A stretch of 64,000 bases of DNA, taken from positions 310,001-374,000 of the forward strand of contig NZ_RCZA01000001.1 in NCBI RefSeq assembly GCF_006438925.1. Reading direction: 5' to 3'. Below the pieces are notes generated by a model. It was not told where the DNA came from and did not search any database. It saw only the letters and a program-made list of their open reading frames with translations. A program made the translations under genes and the position numbers. Positions 36,908 through 46,260 of the stretch are shown here, piece by piece. The DNA comes from Pseudomonas mandelii. Its GTDB lineage: Bacteria > Pseudomonadota > Gammaproteobacteria > Pseudomonadales > Pseudomonadaceae. The stretch's first letter is position 1. Every line of letters begins with the position of its first letter.

Positions 36908-37123
36908 TTACAACTTGGCGATCGACACCTCGGTGGATTTCACAAACGCGATCACTTCGCTGCCGACCACCAGTTCCAGCTCTTTCACCGAGCGAGTGGT
37001 AATCACCGAGGTGACGATGCCGGAAGCGGTCTGTACGTCGATTTCGGACAGTACGTCGCCGAGTACGATTTCCTTGATGGCGCCTTTGAACTGGTTGCGA
37101 ACGTTGATGGCTTTGATCGTCAT
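36908..37123 (-). CDS. ssuF: SsuF, molbindin-like TOBE domain protein
   Basis: A 71-residue single TOBE (Mop) domain, with MTIKAINVRNQFKGAIKEIV at its N-terminus. Molbindins bind molybdate or related oxyanions as oligomers. In P. putida and P. aeruginosa the same small gene closes the ssu operon and is needed for full growth on organosulfur compounds, though its exact job is not known. It follows ssuB by 33 bases and ends at a terminator. Confidence 0.92.
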   Translation of the reverse strand: MTIKAINVRNQFKGAIKEIVLGDVLSEIDVQTASGIVTSVITTRSVKELELVVGSEVIAFVKSTEVSIAKL

Positions 37124-37156
37124 GATGTTGATTCCTGTCGTTGGATAAGGCTTGAG

Positions 37157-37963
37157 TTATTGAGCCCAACGCAATTGCGTAGGCAATGGTGAAACAGGTT
37201 CCGGTGCCGGCGGTTCGCCGGGCAACGCCAGCACGCGATTGAGGACTTCGGTTTCCAGCGCCGCCAGCCGATGGGAGCCGCGAACTCGAGGGCGCGGCAG
37301 CTCAACGTGCAGGTCGAGGCCGACTTCGCCCTCTTCGATCAGGATCACCCGATCGGCAATCGCCACCGCTTCACTGACGTCGTGGGTGACCAGCAACACG
37401 GTGAAACCATGCTTTTGCCAGAGCCGCTCGATCAGCTGCTGCATTTCAATTCGGGTCAGTGCGTCCAGCGCGCCCAGCGGTTCGTCCAGCAACAGCAAAC
37501 GCGGTTGATGGATTAGCGCGCGGGCCAGGGCCACACGTTGCTTCTGGCCGCCGGACAAGGCCGCCGGCCACTCATTGGCGCGATCGGCCAGACCGACCGA
37601 CTCCAACGCTGCCAGCGCTTGCGGACGCCAGTTGCCCTTGAGCCCGAGGCCGACGTTGTCGATGACCTTTTTCCAGGGCAGCAAACGCGCTTCCTGGAAC
37701 ATCAATCGGGTGTCTTCCCGCGCCTCACTCAGGGGTGCGGAGCCTGCGAGCAATTCACCGCCCGTGGGTTTGTCGAGACCGGCGAGCAAGCGCAGCAAGG
37801 TACTTTTACCGCAACCGCTACGACCGACCACGGCGACAAACTGACCGGCCGGGATGTGCAGATCGATCTCGCGCAGCACCTGCCGCGAGCCAAAGGTTTT
37901 TTGCAGTTTGCGCACCGCCAGCGGAATCCCGCGCAGCAGGCGTGGAGGTTGTTGAGCCGTCAT
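37157..37963 (-). CDS. ssuB: Aliphatic sulfonate ABC transporter ATPase SsuB
   Basis: A 268-residue ABC ATPase: Walker [11 protein letters not shown]-loop [11 protein letters not shown], signature [14 protein letters not shown], Walker [14 protein letters not shown]-loop [14 protein letters not shown]. It drives sulfonate import through SsuC. Its ATG overlaps the ssuC stop by four bases. Confidence 0.95.
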   Translation of the reverse strand: MTAQQPPRLLRGIPLAVRKLQKTFGSRQVLREIDLHIPAGQFVAVVGRSGCGKSTLLRLLAGLDKPTGGELLAGSAPLSEAREDTRLMFQEARLLPWKKVIDNVGLGLKGNWRPQALAALESVGLADRANEWPAALSGGQKQRVALARALIHQPRLLLLDEPLGALDALTRIEMQQLIERLWQKHGFTVLLVTHDVSEAVAIADRVILIEEGEVGLDLHVELPRPRVRGSHRLAALETEVLNRVLALPGEPPAPEPVSPLPTQLRWAQ

Positions 37964-38742
37964 GCCGCACCTCCTTTAACAACCTGATAGGCCGGGTGCC
38001 AGCGCAACCACACGCGTTCAAGTCCACGGGCCGCGAGGTCGGCGAGTTTGCCGAGCACGGCGTACAAAAGAATCGCCAGTACCACCACGTCGGTCTGCAG
38101 GAACTCCCGGGCATTCATTGCCAGATAGCCGATGCCGGAGCTGGCGGAAATGGTTTCCGCGACGATTAACGTCAGCCACATGAAGCCCAGCGCGAACCGC
38201 ACACCGACCAGAATCGATGGCAGCGCGCCCGGCAGAATCACCTGACGGAACAAGCTGAAACCGGACAAGCCATAACTGCGGGACATTTCCACCAGCGCCG
38301 GATCAACGTTGCGGATGCCGTGATAGGTGTTGAGGTAGATCGGGAACAACGTGCCCAACGCCACCAGGAAAATCTTCGCCGACTCATCGATGCCGAACCA
38401 CAGGATCACCAGTGGAATCAGCGCCAGGTGCGGCACGTTGCGGATCATCTGCACCGAACTGTCGAGCAGGCGCTCGCCCCATTTCGACAGGCCGGTGATG
38501 AAACCCAGGGTCAGACCGATACTGCCGCCGATGGCGAAGCCCAGCGCTGCGCGCCAGCCGCTGATCGCCAGGTGCGTCCAGATTTCACCGCTGCGCACCA
38601 GGCTGACGCCGGCTTCGATGACGGCGATCGGCGCCGGCAGAATCCGTGTCGACAACCAGCCCGCCGACACCGACAACTGCCACACCGCCAGCAGCAACAC
38701 CGGCAACGCCCAGGGCGCAAGGTTATGGATAAGTTTCTTCAT
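37960..38742 (-). CDS. ssuC: Aliphatic sulfonate ABC transporter permease SsuC
   Basis: A 260-residue permease with about six helices, beginning [20 protein letters not shown], and the loop [20 protein letters not shown] that couples to SsuB. The ssuD stop lies eight bases upstream. It belongs to the taurine/nitrate/sulfonate permease branch. Confidence 0.95.
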   Translation of the reverse strand: MKKLIHNLAPWALPVLLLAVWQLSVSAGWLSTRILPAPIAVIEAGVSLVRSGEIWTHLAISGWRAALGFAIGGSIGLTLGFITGLSKWGERLLDSSVQMIRNVPHLALIPLVILWFGIDESAKIFLVALGTLFPIYLNTYHGIRNVDPALVEMSRSYGLSGFSLFRQVILPGALPSILVGVRFALGFMWLTLIVAETISASSGIGYLAMNAREFLQTDVVVLAILLYAVLGKLADLAARGLERVWLRWHPAYQVVKGGAA

Positions 38743-38750
38743 GGCGCGCC

Positions 38751-39899
38751 TCAGCCCTGCGACGCGGCTTTGGGAAGAATGTCATTGGCGACCATCTCAC
38801 CAAACGGGCTGACGTAACCGGCGCTTTTCGGCAATTCCGGGCGCTCGATATCGAGGTGCGGAAACAGCAATTCGGCGACGCGGTATGACTCTTCCAGGTG
38901 TGGGTAACCGGAGAAGATGAACGTGTCGATGCCCAGGTCCGCGTATTCCTTCACGCGAGCGGCCACGGTCGGACCGTCGCCCACCAGCGCCGTGCCAGCA
39001 CCGCCGCGCACCAGGCCAACGCCAGCCCACAGGTTGGGGCTGACTTCCAGGTTGTCACGGCTGCCACCATGCAGCGCGGCCATGCGCTGCTGCCCGACCG
39101 AGTCGAAACGCGCCAGAGAAGCTTGAGCGCGAGCGATGGTGTCGTCGTCCAGATGAGAGATCAGCCGCTCCGCCGCTTGCCAGGCTTCGGCATTGGTTTC
39201 ACGAACGATCACATGCAAACGTATGCCGAAGCGCACGGTGCGCCCGAGCTTCGCGGCTTTAGCGCGTACTTGTTCGATCTTCTCGGCAACGGCGGCCGGA
39301 GGTTCGCCCCAGGTCAGGACCATTTCGACCTGCTCTGCCGCGAGGTCTTGCGCCGCTTCCGAAGAACCGCCGAAGTACAGCGGCGGACGCGGTTGCTGGA
39401 TCGGCGGGTAGAGCAACTTCGCGCCCTTCACGCTGATGTGCTGACCGTCATAATCGACGGTTTCGCCTTCCAGCACGCGGCGCCAGATGCGGGTGAATTC
39501 CACCGAGGCTTGATAGCGCTCTTCGTGAGTCAGGAACAAACCGTCGCCGGCCAATTCTTCCGGATCACCGCCGGTCACCAGGTTGAACAATGCACGACCG
39601 CCGGACAGGCGATCCAGTGTCGCGGCCTGACGCGCTGCCACCGTCGGGGAAATGATCCCGGGGCGCAGGGCGACGAGGAATTTCAAACGCTGGGTAACCG
39701 GGATCAGCGACGCGGCCACCAGCCACGAGTCTTCGCAAGAGCGACCCGTAGGAATCAGCACCCCGCCGAAGCCCAGCCGATCCGCCGCTTGCGCGACTTG
39801 TTGCAGATAACCATGGTCGACGGCGCGAGCGCCTTCGGCGGTGCCAAGGTAATGGCCGTCGCCGTGGGTTGGCAGGAACCAGAAGATATTGAGGCTCAT
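38751..39899 (-). CDS. ssuD: FMNH2-dependent alkanesulfonate monooxygenase SsuD
   Basis: A 382-residue luciferase-fold enzyme that splits C1 and longer alkanesulfonates to aldehyde and sulfite, using FMNH2 from SsuE. It begins [20 protein letters not shown], then [28 protein letters not shown] and [18 protein letters not shown] in the active-site region, with [15 protein letters not shown] for flavin phosphate. Family length is about 380. Start ATG has AAGGAGACC upstream. Confidence 0.97.
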   Translation of the reverse strand: MSLNIFWFLPTHGDGHYLGTAEGARAVDHGYLQQVAQAADRLGFGGVLIPTGRSCEDSWLVAASLIPVTQRLKFLVALRPGIISPTVAARQAATLDRLSGGRALFNLVTGGDPEELAGDGLFLTHEERYQASVEFTRIWRRVLEGETVDYDGQHISVKGAKLLYPPIQQPRPPLYFGGSSEAAQDLAAEQVEMVLTWGEPPAAVAEKIEQVRAKAAKLGRTVRFGIRLHVIVRETNAEAWQAAERLISHLDDDTIARAQASLARFDSVGQQRMAALHGGSRDNLEVSPNLWAGVGLVRGGAGTALVGDGPTVAARVKEYADLGIDTFIFSGYPHLEESYRVAELLFPHLDIERPELPKSAGYVSPFGEMVANDILPKAASQG

Positions 39900-39924
39900 G
39901 GAGTGGTCTCCTTAGGGATTCGAA

Positions 39925-40890
39925 TTACTGAGCGTTGGCAACGGCCGCCGGTGGCGTCCAGATCACGTCTTTGATGCTCAACGGCTTTGGAATCAGCTTG
40001 AGCTGGTAGAAGCTGTCGGCGATTTTCTGTTGCGCGGCGACCACTTCAGGCGTGATGAACAGTGCGCCGAAACCTTGGCGCTTCATCGAAGTGAGGGTGA
40101 TATCTGCCGGCAGGCCGAGCAGTGGCGAGACTTGTTGGGTCACGTCTTCCGGATTGGCCTTGGACCATTCGCCGACTGCGCGCACTTCTTCCACCAGGGT
40201 CTTGATCACCTCAGGATTTTTCTGCGCGTATGGCTTGGTCGCGAGGTAGAACTGATGGTTGTCGACGATGCCTTGGCCATCACGCAGGGTGCGTGCCTGC
40301 AACTGTTGTTCGGCGGCGGCCTGGTACGGGTCCCAGATCACCCAGGCATCGACGCTGCCACGTTCGAACGCAGCGCGGGCATCGGCCGGCGGCAGGAATA
40401 CGGTCTGGATGTCGGTGTATTTGAGGCCCGCATCTTCCAGTGCGCGGACCAACAGGTAATGAACGTTGGAGCCTTTGTTCAGGACGACTTTCTTGCCCTT
40501 GAGGTCCTGCACCGATTTGATCGGCGAGTCCTTCGGCACCAGGATCGCTTCGCTGTGCGGCGCTGGCGGTTCGTAGGCGACGTAGAGCAGATCGGCGCCG
40601 GCGGCTTGAGCGAATACCGGTGGAGTTTCACCCGTAACGCCGAAGTCGATGGAGCCGACGTTCAGGCCTTCGAGCAGTTGCGGGCCGCCGGGGAATTCAG
40701 TCCATTGCACGTCCACGCCTTGGGCGGCGAGGCGTTTTTCCAAAGTGCCTTTGGCTTTGAGCAGCACCAGGGTGCCGTATTTTTGATAACCGATTCGCAA
40801 CGTCTCGGCTTGAGCTTGAGTAATGGCGCCGAAGGTGACAGCCGCAGCAAACAGAGCGACCAGACCACGACGCAAAATGACAGTGCGCAT
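39925..40890 (-). CDS. ssuA: Sulfonate-binding periplasmic protein SsuA
   Basis: A 321-residue binding protein; signal peptide ends AITQAQA-ET. The mature part shows LRIGYQKYGTLVLLKAKGTL, FGVTGETPPVFAQAAGADLL and NKGSNVHYLLVRALEDAGL, typical of SsuA/TauA. It hands alkanesulfonates to SsuC. The ATG at 40890 has AGGAG six bases upstream. The 101-base gap to ssuE may hold an attenuating or processing site; none was identified. Confidence 0.95.
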   Translation of the reverse strand: MRTVILRRGLVALFAAAVTFGAITQAQAETLRIGYQKYGTLVLLKAKGTLEKRLAAQGVDVQWTEFPGGPQLLEGLNVGSIDFGVTGETPPVFAQAAGADLLYVAYEPPAPHSEAILVPKDSPIKSVQDLKGKKVVLNKGSNVHYLLVRALEDAGLKYTDIQTVFLPPADARAAFERGSVDAWVIWDPYQAAAEQQLQARTLRDGQGIVDNHQFYLATKPYAQKNPEVIKTLVEEVRAVGEWSKANPEDVTQQVSPLLGLPADITLTSMKRQGFGALFITPEVVAAQQKIADSFYQLKLIPKPLSIKDVIWTPPAAVANAQ

Positions 40891-40991
40891 GGCGCTCTCC
40901 TTTTTGCTGTTGGGTTTTGGCTGCACCTGCTTGGCCGTTGGCGGCTGAGTAAGGTGAGTACATCAAATTCAGGTGTGGCTTAAGTGCTGGC

Positions 40992-41585
40992 TTAAATGCT
41001 CCAGCGAGCACTCAACAAACGTTCATTCAACAGGTTCGGATCGATCGGCTTGGGCCGCCTCGCCATAGCGCTGAAAAACAGCTCCAGTGATTCATTCAGT
41101 CTTTCTTCCAGCTCCGGCGCCAACTGGGCCTGGACGCTGCCTTCGCCGTAAGCGATCTGACTGTCTACGGCGAAAATCCCGTGGAGCATTTCCTGTGCTT
41201 TCAACGCCGACAACACAGGCTTGAGCGCGTAGTCCACCGCCAGCATGTGGGCGATGCTGCCACCGGTGGCCATGGGAAAAACCACCTTGTGGGCCAGGGC
41301 ACGCTCGGGCAGCAAGTCCAACACCGTTTTCAATGCCCCGGAGAACGACGCTTTGTAAACCGGCGTGGCGATCAGCAGGCCATCGGCGTTTTCAATCTGT
41401 TGCAGCAGGTCGATCACCTTCGGGCTGTCGAAGCGTGCATGCAGCAAGTCTTCGGCCGGGAAGTCCCGTACCTGGTAACTCACCACTTCCACACCTTGCT
41501 CCTGCAACCAGCGTTGGGAGCGCTCCAGCAGCACCCCGGAACGGGAGCGTTGACTGGGACTGCCATCGAGTGAGACGACCAGCAT
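40992..41585 (-). CDS. ssuE: NAD(P)H-dependent FMN reductase SsuE
   Basis: A 197-residue flavodoxin-fold reductase. [12 protein letters not shown] is the FMN phosphate loop, [20 protein letters not shown] the second flavin loop. It supplies FMNH2 to SsuD and opens the operon ssuEADCBF. It is preceded by an A+T-rich promoter region that carries the shared sulfur motif. Confidence 0.95.
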   Translation of the reverse strand: MLVVSLDGSPSQRSRSGVLLERSQRWLQEQGVEVVSYQVRDFPAEDLLHARFDSPKVIDLLQQIENADGLLIATPVYKASFSGALKTVLDLLPERALAHKVVFPMATGGSIAHMLAVDYALKPVLSALKAQEMLHGIFAVDSQIAYGEGSVQAQLAPELEERLNESLELFFSAMARRPKPIDPNLLNERLLSARWSI

Positions 41586-41681
41586 TCAGGCGATTCCTTG
41601 AACGGTGTTGGCGATTCGCGGTATGCGATCTCGCTTTGATGGGAGTGACCTTAACAGGGGATTTTTATATCCATAAATCAT

Positions 41682-41702
41682 ATTTATTCATTTGGTTATT
41701 CC
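41682..41702 (-). promoter_or_regulatory. Putative sulfur-control motif upstream of ssuE
   Basis: On the plus strand this reads TTTATTCATTTGGTTATTCC; in the direction of ssuE it reads GGAATAACCAAATGAATAAA. A near match lies upstream of both porins and the tauA remnant. CysB is known to be needed for ssu expression in pseudomonads, so a CysB site is the leading guess. It is about 100 bases before the ssuE start. Confidence 0.45.
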
Positions 41703-41788
41703 TTGTAGATCTATAAGGAATGTCTTTTCCCAGGCAAAAAAATAGGCCGTAAAAACGACCTGAAATCCCCTGCTTTGTGGATACCTTG

Positions 41789-41864
41789 AAAAGATCGCAG
41801 CCTGCGGCAGCTCCTACATGGATCGGCGTACACCCGTAGGAGCTGCCGAAGGCTGCGATCTTTT
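41789..41864. repeat. Inverted repeat, family B
   Basis: AAAAGATCGCAGCCTGCGGC and its complement with CCGAAGG on one side, between lsfA (stop at 41870) and the ssuE promoter. Confidence 0.9.
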
Positions 41865-41869
41865 GATCT

Positions 41870-42508
41870 TCAACGATTCGGCTGTGGCGTCAGACGCAGG
41901 TACGGCTTAACCGCGCGATAGCCCTTGGGAAAGCGTTTCTTGATTTCATCTTCGTCCTTGAGCGACGGCACAATCACCACTTCATCACCGTCCTGCCAGT
42001 TGGCCGGGGTGGCCACCTTGTAGTTGTCGGTGAGTTGAAGCGAGTCGATCACTCGCAGAATTTCATGGAAGTTACGACCGGTGCTCGCCGGGTAGGTGAT
42101 GGTCAGCCGAACCTTTTTGTTCGGGTCGATCACGAACAGCGAACGCACGGTCAGGGTGTCGTTGGCGTTGGGGTGGATCAGGTCGTAGAGGTCCGAGACC
42201 TTGCGGTCGGCGTCGGCAAGAATCGGGAAGTTGACGAGGGTGTTCTGGGTTTCGTTGATGTCTTCGATCCACTTGTGGTGCGAGTCCACCGGGTCCACGG
42301 ACAGGGCAATGGCTTTCACACCGCGCTGCGCAAATTCGTCCTTGAGCTTGGCAGTGAAGCCCAACTCGGTGGTGCACACCGGGGTGAAGTCCGCCGGATG
42401 GGAAAACAGCACGCCCCAGCTATCGCCCAGCCATTCGTGGAAACGGAGGGTGCCGGCGCTGGAATCCTGTTCGAAGTCGGGGGCGATATCGCCCAGTCTG
42501 AGGCTCAT
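41870..42508 (-). CDS. lsfA: 1-Cys peroxiredoxin LsfA (Prx6 type)
   Basis: A 212-residue peroxiredoxin with peroxidatic Cys45 in PADFTPVCTTELG; no other cysteine is present, so it is a true 1-Cys enzyme (Prx6 type). It reduces peroxides and is induced by sulfate starvation in P. putida, where it sits beside ssu as here. Thr42 and the downstream Arg complete the site. The AT-rich region upstream carries TTATTC ... GAATAA. Confidence 0.94.
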   Translation of the reverse strand: MSLRLGDIAPDFEQDSSAGTLRFHEWLGDSWGVLFSHPADFTPVCTTELGFTAKLKDEFAQRGVKAIALSVDPVDSHHKWIEDINETQNTLVNFPILADADRKVSDLYDLIHPNANDTLTVRSLFVIDPNKKVRLTITYPASTGRNFHEILRVIDSLQLTDNYKVATPANWQDGDEVVIVPSLKDEDEIKKRFPKGYRAVKPYLRLTPQPNR

Positions 42509-42600
42509 GGTGCTGCTCCTGGTGAGTGCTTGTTGAGGTCAACTGTGCCTGCATTTCTTATTCATTAAAAAGAATAAATATCGATTTATTTAGATCATAA
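42509..42600. promoter_or_regulatory. lsfA leader and promoter with an A/T palindrome
   Basis: TTCTTATTCATTAAAAAGAATAAATATC contains the inverted pair TTATTC/GAATAA, and ATTTATTTAGATCATAAATG continues the A+T-rich block. It resembles the ssuE promoter region in composition. CysB or a similar regulator may act here. Confidence 0.4.
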
Positions 42601-42611
42601 ATGAATATTAA

Positions 42612-42725
42612 AAATGTGTTCACTGGACCTCGGCGACGATCAGGACGACCATCACCCACAAGGTTCGAGAAGGCCTTGAGTTGCTGCACAAAGAGGGAAA
42701 TTTCGAGGAAGGTTTACGGGGGTGA
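42612..42725 (+). pseudogene. Possible C-terminal gene remnant between lsfA and porin 1
   Basis: One frame runs open from 42612 to a TGA at 42723-42725 with a coding-like composition and ends EGLELLHKEGNFEEGLRG. It has no start codon in frame. It may be the tail of a lost gene whose terminator is the hairpin at 42743-42783. The assignment is weak. Confidence 0.25.
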
Positions 42726-42742
42726 GCCTGACTTGAAAACGC

Positions 42743-42783
42743 AAAAGCCCCGCCCGGCGAGATGCCGGGCGGGGCTTTTTTGC
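42743..42783. terminator. Two-way intrinsic terminator before porin 1 stop
   Basis: AAAAGCCCCGCCCGGC, loop GAGAT, GCCGGGCGGGGCTTTTTT. It works on the minus strand for porin 1 (stop at 42803) and on the plus strand too. Strong 12-base GC stem. Confidence 0.92.
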
Positions 42784-42802
42784 TTCAGTTACGCGAGGGC
42801 TA

Positions 42803-44170
42803 TTACAACAGCGGGATCGAGTAGCTGACGATCAGACGGTTTTCGTCCTGGTCGCGCTGGCCTGGAACGTCGTTGCGCCACATGGCGTTTTTCCATGTGA
42901 GGCCCAGGTTTTTCAGTGGGCCTTCCTGGACTACGTACGCCAGGGTCAGGTCGCGTTCCCATTCGGAACGGCCAGTTGCGTTGACGCTCGTCTGAGCAGC
43001 ACCCACTTTACCGGTGGTGTCGATGTTATCGCCACGCAGGTAAACGATGCCGGCAGTTGCGCCTGGCAGGCCAAGCTTGGCGAAGTCATACGAGTAGCGA
43101 GCTTGCCAGGTACGTTCGCCGGCGCGAGCGAACTTGGCAATCTGCGAGTCGGTAGTGAGGTAAGCCGACGAGCCGTCACCCTGGTTCAACCAAGGGAAAT
43201 CGCTGTTACCGTTGCTGACCTGGTAACCGCCACCGAAGGTGTGACCGGCAACCGAGTACAGGAACAGGCCGCTGTACAGGTTGTTGTCGACTTTGCCTTT
43301 GGTGATGCCAGTACCGTAGTCACCCGTGGTGAAATAGGCGGAATCATGGCCGTTGGCGCCATCGTCACGGCTGTTGAAGTAACGGAAGTCAGACTTCAGT
43401 ACGCCCGGACCGATCGACCAGTTGTGAACCAGACCCAGGAAGTGCTGCTTGTAGAAATCTTCCAGGTTGCCGTAGTAGTACTGAGCAGTCAGGTCTTTGG
43501 TGATCTTGTAGTCGCCACCACCGTAGATGAACTTGTTGCTGTCACGGCCAGTAGCGGTGGGAGAGTTCGCACCGGCAATCGACAACTCTTCGTTGTTGCT
43601 GGAGTTACGACCTTTGGCGTGCTCGATCTGACCACCGACCACGGTCAGGTCCTTGATCTCGTTCGAGGTGATCTGGCCGCCCTGGAAGGTTTGCGGCAGC
43701 AGGCGACCATCGTTGGTCACGATCACCGGCAGTTTTGGCTGCAGGGTGCCCAACTTCAGCTCAGTCTGGGAGATCTTGGCCTTGGCCGTCAGACCCAGGC
43801 TGGAGAAGTTATCAACCGCTTCGCCGTTGGACTTGCTTGGGAAAACAGTGCCGCCGTAAGAAGTCGACGTGGCGCCGTTAGTGCCGCCGCCAGAATCCAG
43901 ACGCACACCCAGCAGGCCGATAGCATCGATACCGAAGCCGACGGTGCCTTGGGTGTAGCCGGAGATGAAGCGCAGGTCGAAGCCTTGGCCCCATTCTTCG
44001 TTCTTGTTCTGCGCGCCGGCAGCTTTGGTGCCCGAATCACGGTTATCGGTATTGATGTAGAAGTTACGCAGCCCCAAAGTAGCCTTGCTGTCGTCGATGA
44101 AACCGGCGGCGCCTGCCTGCTGAGCCAAAACCCCTACGGCCACAGCCAGGGCCAAGGTGGACTTGTTCAT
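42803..44170 (-). CDS. OprD family outer-membrane porin, copy 1
   Basis: A 455-residue 18-strand barrel of the OprD/OccD-OccK class. The signal peptide is MNKSTLALAVAVGVLAQQAG and the mature N-terminus is AAGFIDDSKATLGLRN. The C-terminus SYSIPLL ends in the aromatic-free hydrophobic pattern of this class. In P. putida an OprE-type porin sits at the same place between lsfA and tau, so uptake of an organosulfur compound is likely. The promoter motif and signal peptide match copy 2, so the two arose by duplication. AGGAGCGAAACAA precedes the ATG. Confidence 0.94.
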   Translation of the reverse strand: MNKSTLALAVAVGVLAQQAGAAGFIDDSKATLGLRNFYINTDNRDSGTKAAGAQNKNEEWGQGFDLRFISGYTQGTVGFGIDAIGLLGVRLDSGGGTNGATSTSYGGTVFPSKSNGEAVDNFSSLGLTAKAKISQTELKLGTLQPKLPVIVTNDGRLLPQTFQGGQITSNEIKDLTVVGGQIEHAKGRNSSNNEELSIAGANSPTATGRDSNKFIYGGGDYKITKDLTAQYYYGNLEDFYKQHFLGLVHNWSIGPGVLKSDFRYFNSRDDGANGHDSAYFTTGDYGTGITKGKVDNNLYSGLFLYSVAGHTFGGGYQVSNGNSDFPWLNQGDGSSAYLTTDSQIAKFARAGERTWQARYSYDFAKLGLPGATAGIVYLRGDNIDTTGKVGAAQTSVNATGRSEWERDLTLAYVVQEGPLKNLGLTWKNAMWRNDVPGQRDQDENRLIVSYSIPLL

Positions 44171-44574
44171 TTGTTTCGCTCCTATCGTTTCTAATTTTTG
44201 AGGTCCTTGGTCGAATGCCCTGGATCCGCAGACGCGCCAATCGCGCCAGCCCCTCTAAATCGTTGGTGATCGCTACAGGACACCTCGAAAAAAGCCATAA
44301 AAGAATTTAAACATTCTTTTTCATTCCATTTGGCTATATAAAATCGCATCACAGAACAGAGGTATCGGCTAAAAAACCAATTCCTTAACCTGTTTGATTG
44401 TCGAGGGGGAAAATTGCCAAATCCGAGACCTGTCGCGAATCGGATGAGCTTACTTTATGCGTTTGGGGAAAAAGCTAAAAAGAATAAAAAATCATCATGC
44501 GCGCTGTTTATGGAATATAAAAAGAAACCCGAAAAAAAACCTCGCCAGCGGGCGAGGTTTTTTTCTGACAGCTA
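44171..44574. promoter_or_regulatory. 404-base gap between the two porins
   Basis: No gene seen. It holds the promoter of porin 1. At 44299-44341 the plus strand reads AAAAGAATTTAAACATTCTT then TTTCATTCCATTTGGCTATA; the aligned stretch before porin 2 shares GAAT, CTTTTTTCAT and CCRTTTRG. Toward porin 1 the core reads TATAGCCAAATGGAATGAAA, close to the ssuE motif. At the far end (44532-44564) lies the porin 2 terminator. Confidence 0.55.
44532..44564 (-). terminator. Intrinsic terminator of porin 2
   Basis: AAAAAAAACCTCGCC, loop AGCG, GGCGAGGTTTTTTT; the A-run becomes the U-tract on the minus strand. It lies ten bases past the porin stop. Confidence 0.92.
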
Positions 44575-45903
44575 TTACAAGAAGCTGTAGGTGTAGTTGA
44601 AGATCAGACGGGTCTGGTCCTGGCTGGCGATACCGGTATCGCTGCCACGGTAAGTGCCATGACGCAGCGTTGTGCCGAAGCCCTTGAGTACGCCTTGCTG
44701 GATGGTGTAGTCCACACGCAGGTCGCGTTCCCACTCGGACTGATCAGGGCTGGTACCGTTTTTGGCCTTGATGTTATCGCCATACAGGTAGGCGGCCGAG
44801 GCTTTCAGACCTGGCACACCCAACGCAGCGAAGTCGTAGCTGTACTGACCGAACGTGGTGTTTTCACCGGCCCGGACAAAGCCGTTGATCATGGAATCGG
44901 TGAACAGGTAGAAGCTTGCGCCGCCCGCTTCTTCGCTGCGACGGTTGTCATTCACAACGTTACCCTGGTTCAGGTAGACGAAACCGCCGTCATCATTGAC
45001 GCGTTGATGACCCAGCAGGAACGCGTTGCCACCCAGGGTGTAGGTGAACATGGCGCTCCAGGTCTTGTTGTCGACCTCACCCGGGGTCTTGGCGTAACCA
45101 CCGTTGTTGTTGAACTGATAGCCCGCATCGCCGTTCTTGCCATCGGAACCGCTATCGAAGTAGCGCAGGTCCGTCTTGAAGGACTGATTGGTACCAATCG
45201 GCCAGACATGCACCAGACCCAGGAAGTCCTGTTTGTAGTAGTCCTTCAGATTCGCATGGTAGTACTGCAGAGTCAGGTCTTTGGTGACCTTCCAGTCGGC
45301 ACCGGCATAACGGAACTGGTTGCTCTCCTCGGTACCACCAGCCACGGCCAGACCGGTGCTGTTGGAAGAGGCGCGACCCGCCGCGTGCTCCAACTGACCA
45401 ACGTTGAAGGTAACGTTGTCGATTTCCTTCGAGGAGATCGTGCCACCCTCAAAGGTCTGTGGCAGCAGACGGCTGTCGTTCGCGACCAGAATCGGCATGT
45501 TCGGTTGCAACGCGCCGCCCAAGTGGGCCTCGGTCTTGGAGAAGCGTGCCTTTACGTTAGCTGCCGCACGGCTCCACTCACTCGCCGCCGAACCATCGGA
45601 GTCGCTTGGGAAGAATGAGCTCGGGTACGGGTGATGCCCCTTGCCGCCGTCCAGATGGATACCGACGAGGGCCTGGGCGTCGATACCGAAGCCGACAGTT
45701 CCCTGGGTGAAACCAGACAGGTAATCGAATTTGAGGCCTTCAGCGGTCTCTTTCTGATCCGCTCCGCCGTCACGGTTATCGTTATTGAAATACATGGTCC
45801 GAGAACTGACGGAAGCCTTGCTGTCTTCGATGAAACCCGCGGCGCCTGCCTGCTGCGCCAAAACCCCAACAGCCACGGCCAGGGCCAAGGTCGACTTGTT
45901 CAT
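44575..45903 (-). CDS. OprD family outer-membrane porin, copy 2
   Basis: A 442-residue barrel of the OprD class with the same signal peptide as copy 1 (MNKSTLALAVAVGVLAQQAG) and a mature part starting AAGFIEDSKASVSSRTMYFN. The C-terminus is NYTYSFL. The ATG at 45903 follows AGGAGCGAAACA; the leader CGATAGGAGCGAAACA is shared with copy 1. The loops differ, so the two pores may pass different solutes. It is divergent from the tauA remnant. Confidence 0.94.
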   Translation of the reverse strand: MNKSTLALAVAVGVLAQQAGAAGFIEDSKASVSSRTMYFNNDNRDGGADQKETAEGLKFDYLSGFTQGTVGFGIDAQALVGIHLDGGKGHHPYPSSFFPSDSDGSAASEWSRAAANVKARFSKTEAHLGGALQPNMPILVANDSRLLPQTFEGGTISSKEIDNVTFNVGQLEHAAGRASSNSTGLAVAGGTEESNQFRYAGADWKVTKDLTLQYYHANLKDYYKQDFLGLVHVWPIGTNQSFKTDLRYFDSGSDGKNGDAGYQFNNNGGYAKTPGEVDNKTWSAMFTYTLGGNAFLLGHQRVNDDGGFVYLNQGNVVNDNRRSEEAGGASFYLFTDSMINGFVRAGENTTFGQYSYDFAALGVPGLKASAAYLYGDNIKAKNGTSPDQSEWERDLRVDYTIQQGVLKGFGTTLRHGTYRGSDTGIASQDQTRLIFNYTYSFL

Positions 45904-46260
45904 TGTTTCGCTCCTATCGTTTCTAATTCTTGTGTTCCTGGTCCCGGGTCGTATGCCCGGGATCCTAAGATCCGCGATTAGCGCCAGACCGTGACTCACA
46001 AGTCAATCGTAACTATGTGTGTCTACGACCATGGTCTAATCCCCCGTAAATTTGCTCCTTGCCGGGTAATGAACGCTTCATAAACCCAAAAAGAATCACT
46101 CAACCTTTTTTCATACCGTTTAGGCATTTAGCTCTGCCGCACCCGAATGAGACGGAAGGCGGGTGCCGGGCCCATAAGCTAATTACTAAATGGTATTTGT
46201 TAGCCTTTTTTTAGATCGATTAGCGTTTACGCAATTCGCAATCCATCGAAAGGCAGCGCC
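45904..46260. promoter_or_regulatory. 357-base divergent gap of porin 2 and the tauA remnant
   Basis: No gene seen. Two motif copies face opposite ways: at 46106-46130 (toward porin 2 it reads TGCCTAAACGGTATGAAAAA) and at 46181-46204 on the plus strand (TTACTAAATGGTATTTGTTA, toward tauA). The opposite orientation, matching each gene's direction, supports a real regulatory site. The tauA copy seems intact although the gene is dead. Confidence 0.5.

Noticed and set aside
42601-42828. A 75-codon plus-strand gene after lsfA
   Set aside because: It runs through a strong terminator and into the porin end; a different frame has the better coding look.
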